Notes under the pieces: model-generated
Seen by the model: only the letters and a program-made list of their open reading frames with translations
Database searches by the model: none
What the model was told of the DNA's origin: nothing
Shown: piece by piece, positions 6,523 through 9,969 of the stretch
Numbering within the stretch: position 1 is the first letter of the stretch
How the letters are laid out: the number at the start of each line of letters is the position of its first letter
Made by a program: the position numbers and the translations under genes
DNA from: CAZFAT01 sp964517075
GTDB taxonomy: Bacteria; Acidobacteriota; Vicinamibacteria; Vicinamibacterales; SCN-69-37
Assembly: GCA_964517075.1 (NCBI GenBank)
Contig: CAZFAT010000185.1
Location: 1 to 9,969, forward strand
Length of the DNA: 9,969 bases
Direction of reading: 5' to 3'

Positions 6523-6538
6523 CACGAACGTCTTCGTT
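6523..6538. promoter_or_regulatory. Second, imperfect BlaI-type operator
   Basis: CACGAACGTCTTCGTT matches the downstream palindrome at 12 of 16 positions and keeps both ACGAAC/TTCGT half-sites. Its centre is 22 bp (about two helical turns) upstream of the centre of the perfect site. Two repressor dimers could therefore bind the same face of the helix. It overlaps the first two bases of the -35 box and faces the divergent small gene. Confidence 0.65.
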
Positions 6539-6564
6539 GACATCTACGAACATGTTCGTATAAT
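6537..6564 (+). promoter_or_regulatory. Consensus sigma-70 promoter of the blaI-M56 operon
   Basis: TTGACA (6537-6542) and TATAAT (6559-6564) are both perfect consensus hexamers with a 16-bp spacer, striking in such GC-rich DNA. Transcription should start about 7 bases after the -10, at 6571-6572, which is the A of the blaI ATG or one base before it. The mRNA is therefore predicted to be leaderless. No Shine-Dalgarno sequence precedes the ATG, which supports this. Confidence 0.85.
6545..6560. promoter_or_regulatory. Perfect 16-bp palindromic operator
   Basis: TACGAACATGTTCGTA is its own reverse complement. It fills the promoter spacer and covers the first two bases of the -10 box, so a bound repressor would block RNA polymerase directly. 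BlaI/MecI-family repressors bind dyads of this size with TACA/TGTA-type ends. The adjacent gene encodes such a repressor, so autoregulation is the natural inference. Confidence 0.85.
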
Positions 6565-6571
6565 CAGTCCC

Positions 6572-6958
6572 ATGGCACGACTGCCCCGACCGACCGACAG
6601 CGAACTGGCCATTCTCCGGGTGCTGTGGGACCGGGGGCCCTCCACCGTCCGGGCGGTGCACGAGGCGCTGGCCGACGCGCGCGAGACCGGCTACACGACC
6701 ACGTTGAAACTGATGCAGATCATGGCGGACAAGGGCCTGGTGACGCGGGACGCGTCCGAGCGCACGCATGTCTACACGGCCCGGCTCACGCAGGACCAGA
6801 CGCAGCGCCAGCTCGTCGCGGACCTCGTCCAGCGGGCGTTCGGCGGATCGGCCGCGGCGCTCGTGCAGCAGGCCCTCAGCGCGCAGCCCACGTCGCCTGA
6901 TGAACTGAAAAAGATCCAGAAACTGATCGCCGACTACAAGAAGGGATCGCCACGATGA
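6572..6958 (+). CDS. blaI: BlaI/MecI/CopY-family transcriptional repressor
   Basis: This is a 128-residue winged-helix repressor. Residues 5-75 form the DNA-binding domain: LPRPTDSELAILRVLWDRGP, a recognition region TGYTTTLKLMQIMADKGLV, then a wing around ERTHVYTARL. Residues 80-128 are the helical dimerisation part, with AFGGSAAALVQQAL near the region where BlaR-type proteases act in the family. I chose ATG 6572 because the conserved N-terminus begins there. An in-frame upstream start at 6497 would place the promoter and operators inside the gene and add a non-homologous leader. The stop overlaps the next ATG by 4 bases (ATGA, 6955-6958), so the pair is translationally coupled. It probably represses its own operon and releases when the M56 partner cleaves it. 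Nothing in the window shows a link to beta-lactams. Confidence 0.93.
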   Translation: MARLPRPTDSELAILRVLWDRGPSTVRAVHEALADARETGYTTTLKLMQIMADKGLVTRDASERTHVYTARLTQDQTQRQLVADLVQRAFGGSAAALVQQALSAQPTSPDELKKIQKLIADYKKGSPR

Positions 6959-9123
6959 CGCTCATGCTCTCGTTCCTGGCCATGCCCACGACGCAGACGC
7001 TCGCGTGGGCGCTCGTGCACTTCCTCTGGCAGGGCGCGCTCGTCGCGCTCGTGGCGGCCGCCGTGATGCGCTGGGTCGCACACTCCGTCCGCGCCCGGTA
7101 CCTCACCGGCGTCGTCGCGCTCGGCCTGATGCTCGCGGCGCCCGTGGCCACGTTCGTCATCCTGCAGCCGGCGGCCCCGAGTGCGGCCGCGGCAACGGGC
7201 GAGATCGGTCTGGCTGGTTTGGTGAGCGTCGCGGGCGAGATCGCCGCGACTCCCCCGGCGGATGGATCGGAAACCTTCGCGCATCCGGTCGTGCTTTCAG
7301 CCATGGTGGCCGTCTGGCTGGTCGGCGTGCTGGTGCTGTCCGTGCGTCTGCTTGGCGGCTGGCTGGTGGCGCGTCGCCTGGCAACCACCGCCGGGCGCGA
7401 CGTTGACGATTCCGTGCGGGAGCTGGCCGCGCGCGTGGCCGAGCGCCTGCAGATCACCCGGCTCGTCCGCGTCGCGGAATCCGCCACGGTCGCCGTTCCC
7501 GTCGTCGTCGGCTGGCTGAAGCCGGTCGTGCTGCTGCCAGCCTCGGCGCTGTCGGGTCTGGCCCCCGCACACATCGAGGCGCTCCTCGCGCACGAACTGG
7601 CGCACGTCCGGCGGCACGATTACCTCGTCAATCTGCTCCAGACCGCGGTTGAAACGTTGCTCTTCTACCATCCGGGTGTCTGGTGGCTGTCGAGGCGCGT
7701 GCGCGTGGAGCGCGAGCACTGCTGCGATGACCTGGCGGTCTCGGTGTGCGATCGCGTCGTGTACGTGAACGCGCTGACCGACCTGGCGACGATGACGACG
7801 CACGCGCGGCTGGCGCTGGCGGCCACCGACGGGTCGCTCCTCGGACGCGTGCGCCGCCTGCTGGTAAGGGACGCCGACGATCGACCGGGCGCCGGCTGGC
7901 TGTCGATCGCCGTCCTGGCCGTCATGGTCGCAGCCCTCACGCCGGCGCTGCTCGCATTGGGCGGCGATCAACAACCTCCCAGCACCGTGCCTGCGCCAAG
8001 TGCCCCGCCGAAGGCGACAGCCGCCAGCCCGTCACCTCAACCGGGGGTTTCGGTACCGGCCGCGGCGGCAACGACCGCCCTGCCGCGCCAGCAACCGGCG
8101 GCGGCGGCTGATCCGCAGCGCACAAACGTGGAGGCCGTCAGGCAACAGATGTTGCAGGTGGAGACGCAGCTCGCCGTGCTGCGGCGTGAGCAGCGTGAGG
8201 TCGAGGCCGAGCGGGCGCGCGAAGAGAACGCCCTCCGCCGTGAAGCCGCGACGGCCAGACTGGCCGCACTCGAGCGGGCATTGGCGGATGCGACGACCCG
8301 TCGGGAGATCGGCCTGACGTCCGAGGGGCAGGTCGAGGACGTTCGGGCGCAGGTCGAGGCGGCCCGACGGGACCTCCGGCTCCTCGAGGTGGAATCGCGG
8401 ACAGCATCCGCGGCCATCTCACTGGAGCGGCGGCGCGAGCAGGCCGAGCAGATGTACGGCCGCCTCCAGCAACAGTACGCGGCCGCGCTGGCGGAATCCG
8501 AGACGCGCCGCGCGCCGCAGCAGACCAGTCCCGTCCCGCCGCCTGGCGTCCACACCGTCGGCGGCGACGTTCGGGAGCCGCGACTGCTCAAACGCGTCGA
8601 CCCTCTCTATCCCCCCGTCGCGAAGGCCGCCAAGATGCAGGGCGCCGTGTACGTCCAGGCCATCATCGCGCGAGATGGTCAGGTGCGCGACGCCACCGCG
8701 GTCGGCGGAGCGCCCTTCCCCGTCTTGCGGGAGGCCGCGCTGGCCGCGGTCCGCCAATGGGTGTACGAACCGACCGTCGTCAACGGTGAACCGGTCGACG
8801 TGCAGCTGAGCATCCAGATCAACTTCAGACTTGACGGTGGATCCAGCGCGGCGCCCGCGCCGCCCGTCAATGCGTTTCCTGTGTCCGACGCGACCGCGCA
8901 GGTTCAGACCGGCGACATCCTGCTGATCGACATCGCGGGCGAGGATCAAATCCCCCGCTGGTATGTCCTGACAGGCGGTGCCATCCGCCTGCCCTTGATC
9001 GGGTCGATGAAGGTCGCCGGCCTGACCGCCGAGGCGGTGCGCGCGAGTGTCGCACGAGCTCTGGCCGAGCGCGGTCTGGCCCAGGGCAAGGCCGTCACGG
9101 TCACGATTCACCGTCCGCGGTGA
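6955..9123 (+). CDS. BlaR1-like M56 metalloprotease fused to coiled coil, TonB_C and Wza-like domain
   Basis: This is a 722-residue membrane sensor-protease. Helices lie at about 13-36, 49-70, 113-134 and 315-336. Between the third and fourth is the zinc protease, with HELAH at 213-217 and the EREHCCDD ligand region at 252-259; as in BlaR1 and MecR1 this would face the cytoplasm and cleave the repressor. After helix 4, outside the membrane, come a Pro/Ala-rich linker (340-385), a highly charged coiled coil (about 390-518) and a TonB C-terminal domain (about 541-626, RVDPLYPPVAK to QINFRL). Last is a Wza/polysaccharide-export type domain (about 652-718, TGDILLIDIAGEDQIPRW, IRLPLIGSMKVAGLTAEAV, VTVTIH). 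No penicillin-binding sensor domain is present, so a beta-lactam role is not supported. M56-TonB_C proteins are common in Acidobacteriota; the extra Wza-like tail is unusual. The start overlaps the blaI stop by 4 bases. Confidence 0.9.
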   Translation: MTLMLSFLAMPTTQTLAWALVHFLWQGALVALVAAAVMRWVAHSVRARYLTGVVALGLMLAAPVATFVILQPAAPSAAAATGEIGLAGLVSVAGEIAATPPADGSETFAHPVVLSAMVAVWLVGVLVLSVRLLGGWLVARRLATTAGRDVDDSVRELAARVAERLQITRLVRVAESATVAVPVVVGWLKPVVLLPASALSGLAPAHIEALLAHELAHVRRHDYLVNLLQTAVETLLFYHPGVWWLSRRVRVEREHCCDDLAVSVCDRVVYVNALTDLATMTTHARLALAATDGSLLGRVRRLLVRDADDRPGAGWLSIAVLAVMVAALTPALLALGGDQQPPSTVPAPSAPPKATAASPSPQPGVSVPAAAATTALPRQQPAAAADPQRTNVEAVRQQMLQVETQLAVLRREQREVEAERAREENALRREAATARLAALERALADATTRREIGLTSEGQVEDVRAQVEAARRDLRLLEVESRTASAAISLERRREQAEQMYGRLQQQYAAALAESETRRAPQQTSPVPPPGVHTVGGDVREPRLLKRVDPLYPPVAKAAKMQGAVYVQAIIARDGQVRDATAVGGAPFPVLREAALAAVRQWVYEPTVVNGEPVDVQLSIQINFRLDGGSSAAPAPPVNAFPVSDATAQVQTGDILLIDIAGEDQIPRWYVLTGGAIRLPLIGSMKVAGLTAEAVRASVARALAERGLAQGKAVTVTIHRPR

Positions 9124-9128
9124 CCAAT

Positions 9129-9199
9129 GCCGGCGGGCTGAATCCCGCCGGCTACGCGTCCGTAGCCCTGACGTAGCCGCAGGCTTCAGCCCTGCGGCT
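9129..9199. repeat. REP-like cluster of palindromes between the M56 paralogues
   Basis: Three stems pack the 112-bp spacer. GCCGGCGGG/CCCGCCGGC (9129-9137 with 9144-9152, loop CTGAAT) is a perfect 9-bp stem. GGCTACG/CGTAGCC (9150-9167, 4-nt loop) is perfect and competes with the first. AGCCGCAGG/CCTGCGGCT (9175-9183 with 9191-9199, loop CTTCAGC) is another perfect 9-bp stem. Paired hairpins with CTGAAT and CTTCAGC loops resemble REP/BIME intergenic repeats seen in many copies in soil bacterial genomes. They could attenuate or protect the polycistronic message. Confidence 0.75.
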
Positions 9200-9235
9200 C
9201 GTGAAATCAATCGTTGACGCTGGAGGGACGCCGCC

Positions 9236-9969
9236 ATGACTCTTCTCGCTTCGCTGCTGGCGTGGCCGATCACGTACGCACTCGCGTGGACGCTCGTGCA
9301 CTTCCTCTGGCAGGGCGCGCTCCTCGCCCTCGTCGCGGCCGCGCTGATGCGGTGGGGCGCACCCAACGCCCGCGCGCGCTACGGCGCGGGTGTGGTGATG
9401 CTGGCGCTGATGCTGGCCGCGCCAGTCGCCACCTTTGTTGTCGTGCATGACACCGCGCCAGGTGCAACGAAGCTGGTCACGCAGATCGAGGTCACGGCCG
9501 CGGGACCGGCGTCGATGTCAGCCGCCGCTGCGCGCGTCGGCGATGCGGCGCTCCCGACGACGATCCCACCCGTCGTGCTCTCGACCCTGGTCGCCCTGTG
9601 GCTGACAGGCGTGCTCGTCCTTTCACTGCGGCTGCTGGGCGGATGGGTGGTGGCGCGACGTCTGGCCACCGCCGCCGTGCGGCCGGTCCGGTCGCACGTT
9701 CAGACCATGGCGGACAGCGTCTCCGCCCGACTCGGTCTCGCTCGGCTCGTCCGCGTAGTCGAATCGTCCACGGTGGCCGTTCCGCTCGTGGTGGGCTGGC
9801 TGAAACCCGTGGTGCTGCTGCCGGCCGCGGCTCTGACCGGCCTCACGCCCGGCCAGGTCGAGGCGCTGCTCGCGCACGAACTGGCCCACGTCCGGCGCCA
9901 GGACTATCTCGTCAACCTCCTGCAGTCCGTGATCGAGACGCTGCTCTTCTATCACCCTGGAGTCTGGTG
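9236..9969 (+). CDS. Second BlaR1-like M56 metalloprotease, cut by the window end
   Basis: ATG 9236 follows GGAGGG (9222-9227) at 8 nt. The frame is open to the window end (244 residues seen) and reads MTLLASLLAWPITYALAWTL and so on. It is a clear paralogue of the preceding gene, with identical blocks VHFLWQGAL, GWLKPVVLLPA, EALLAHELAHVRR, DYLVNLLQ and ETLLFYHPGVW. At DNA level, 32 bases (7010-7041 and 9291-9322) are identical. The zinc motif HELAH is at 214-218. Three helices precede it, at about 12-38, 50-70 and 112-135. The region around 71-110 and the segment after RRLAT diverge most. Whether it carries the same coiled-coil, TonB_C and Wza-like tail is not visible. It has its own ribosome site but no separate blaI, so it probably belongs to the same operon. 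Confidence 0.9.
   Translation, partial: MTLLASLLAWPITYALAWTLVHFLWQGALLALVAAALMRWGAPNARARYGAGVVMLALMLAAPVATFVVVHDTAPGATKLVTQIEVTAAGPASMSAAAARVGDAALPTTIPPVVLSTLVALWLTGVLVLSLRLLGGWVVARRLATAAVRPVRSHVQTMADSVSARLGLARLVRVVESSTVAVPLVVGWLKPVVLLPAAALTGLTPGQVEALLAHELAHVRRQDYLVNLLQSVIETLLFYHPGVW

Noticed and set aside
6497..6571. Upstream in-frame start for blaI, adding 25 residues
   Set aside because: It would place both operators and the consensus promoter inside the coding region, and the added residues are not part of the BlaI fold.
6955..9123. Beta-lactam resistance sensor
   Set aside because: There is no penicillin-binding sensor domain and no beta-lactamase gene in the window; only the BlaI/M56 signalling core is shared.
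8419..9366. Long minus-strand frame spanning the end of the first M56 gene and the start of the second
   Set aside because: It runs through the REP-like spacer and mirrors two well-supported plus-strand genes; the protein lacks domains.
1..9969. CRISPR array
   Set aside because: No regularly spaced short direct repeats were seen; the repeats present are two long copies and isolated palindromes.

Overview
The window is GC-rich, with long antisense open frames in most places. It looks like a chromosomal segment of a soil-type Acidobacteriota, possibly the Vicinamibacteria lineage. That is inferred from gene style only: TonB-terminated M56/BlaR1 proteins, Tat-exported Gfo/Idh/MocA oxidoreductases, a CE15 esterase and palindromic repeats around a CTTCAGC-type loop. 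No marker gene is present to prove it.

Left end (1-1000) is a rearrangement scar. A 5'-truncated tyrosine integrase (minus) abuts an internal slice of a type I restriction methylase HsdM (plus), which abuts the 5' part of an unrecognised secreted protein (minus). None is intact, and an imperfect inverted repeat lies downstream of the integrase remnant.

1072-3450 holds two minus-strand genes, a secreted OmpA-domain protein and a four-helix membrane protein. They are separated by long gene-poor spacers. The spacers carry a diverged 90-bp direct repeat (2300-2389 and 3280-3369) headed by tandem 11-bp TGTGTA-type units, a third single unit at 2551, and the 5' half of a tRNA-Ser(GGA) gene on the minus strand. 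This is probably the remains of a mobile or integrative element.

3449-6177 is a divergent carbohydrate pair: a secreted CE15 glucuronoyl esterase-like protein (minus) and a Tat-signal Gfo/Idh/MocA oxidoreductase (plus). They share a 137-bp spacer containing an 18-bp palindrome.

6216-9969 is the most interesting part: a BlaI-type repressor followed by two tandem M56 (BlaR1-like) metalloprotease genes. The repressor gene has a full consensus promoter (TTGACA, 16 bp, TATAAT) whose spacer is filled by a perfect 16-bp palindrome. A second, imperfect operator is centred 22 bp upstream. The ATG lies where transcription should begin, so the message is probably leaderless. The first M56 protein carries, after its last membrane helix, a coiled coil, a TonB C-terminal domain and a Wza-like polysaccharide-export domain. 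This suggests a sensor-protease whose periplasmic part is built from envelope-spanning modules. A small unrecognised gene diverges from the same operator region. A cluster of REP-like hairpins separates the two protease genes, and the second gene runs off the window end.
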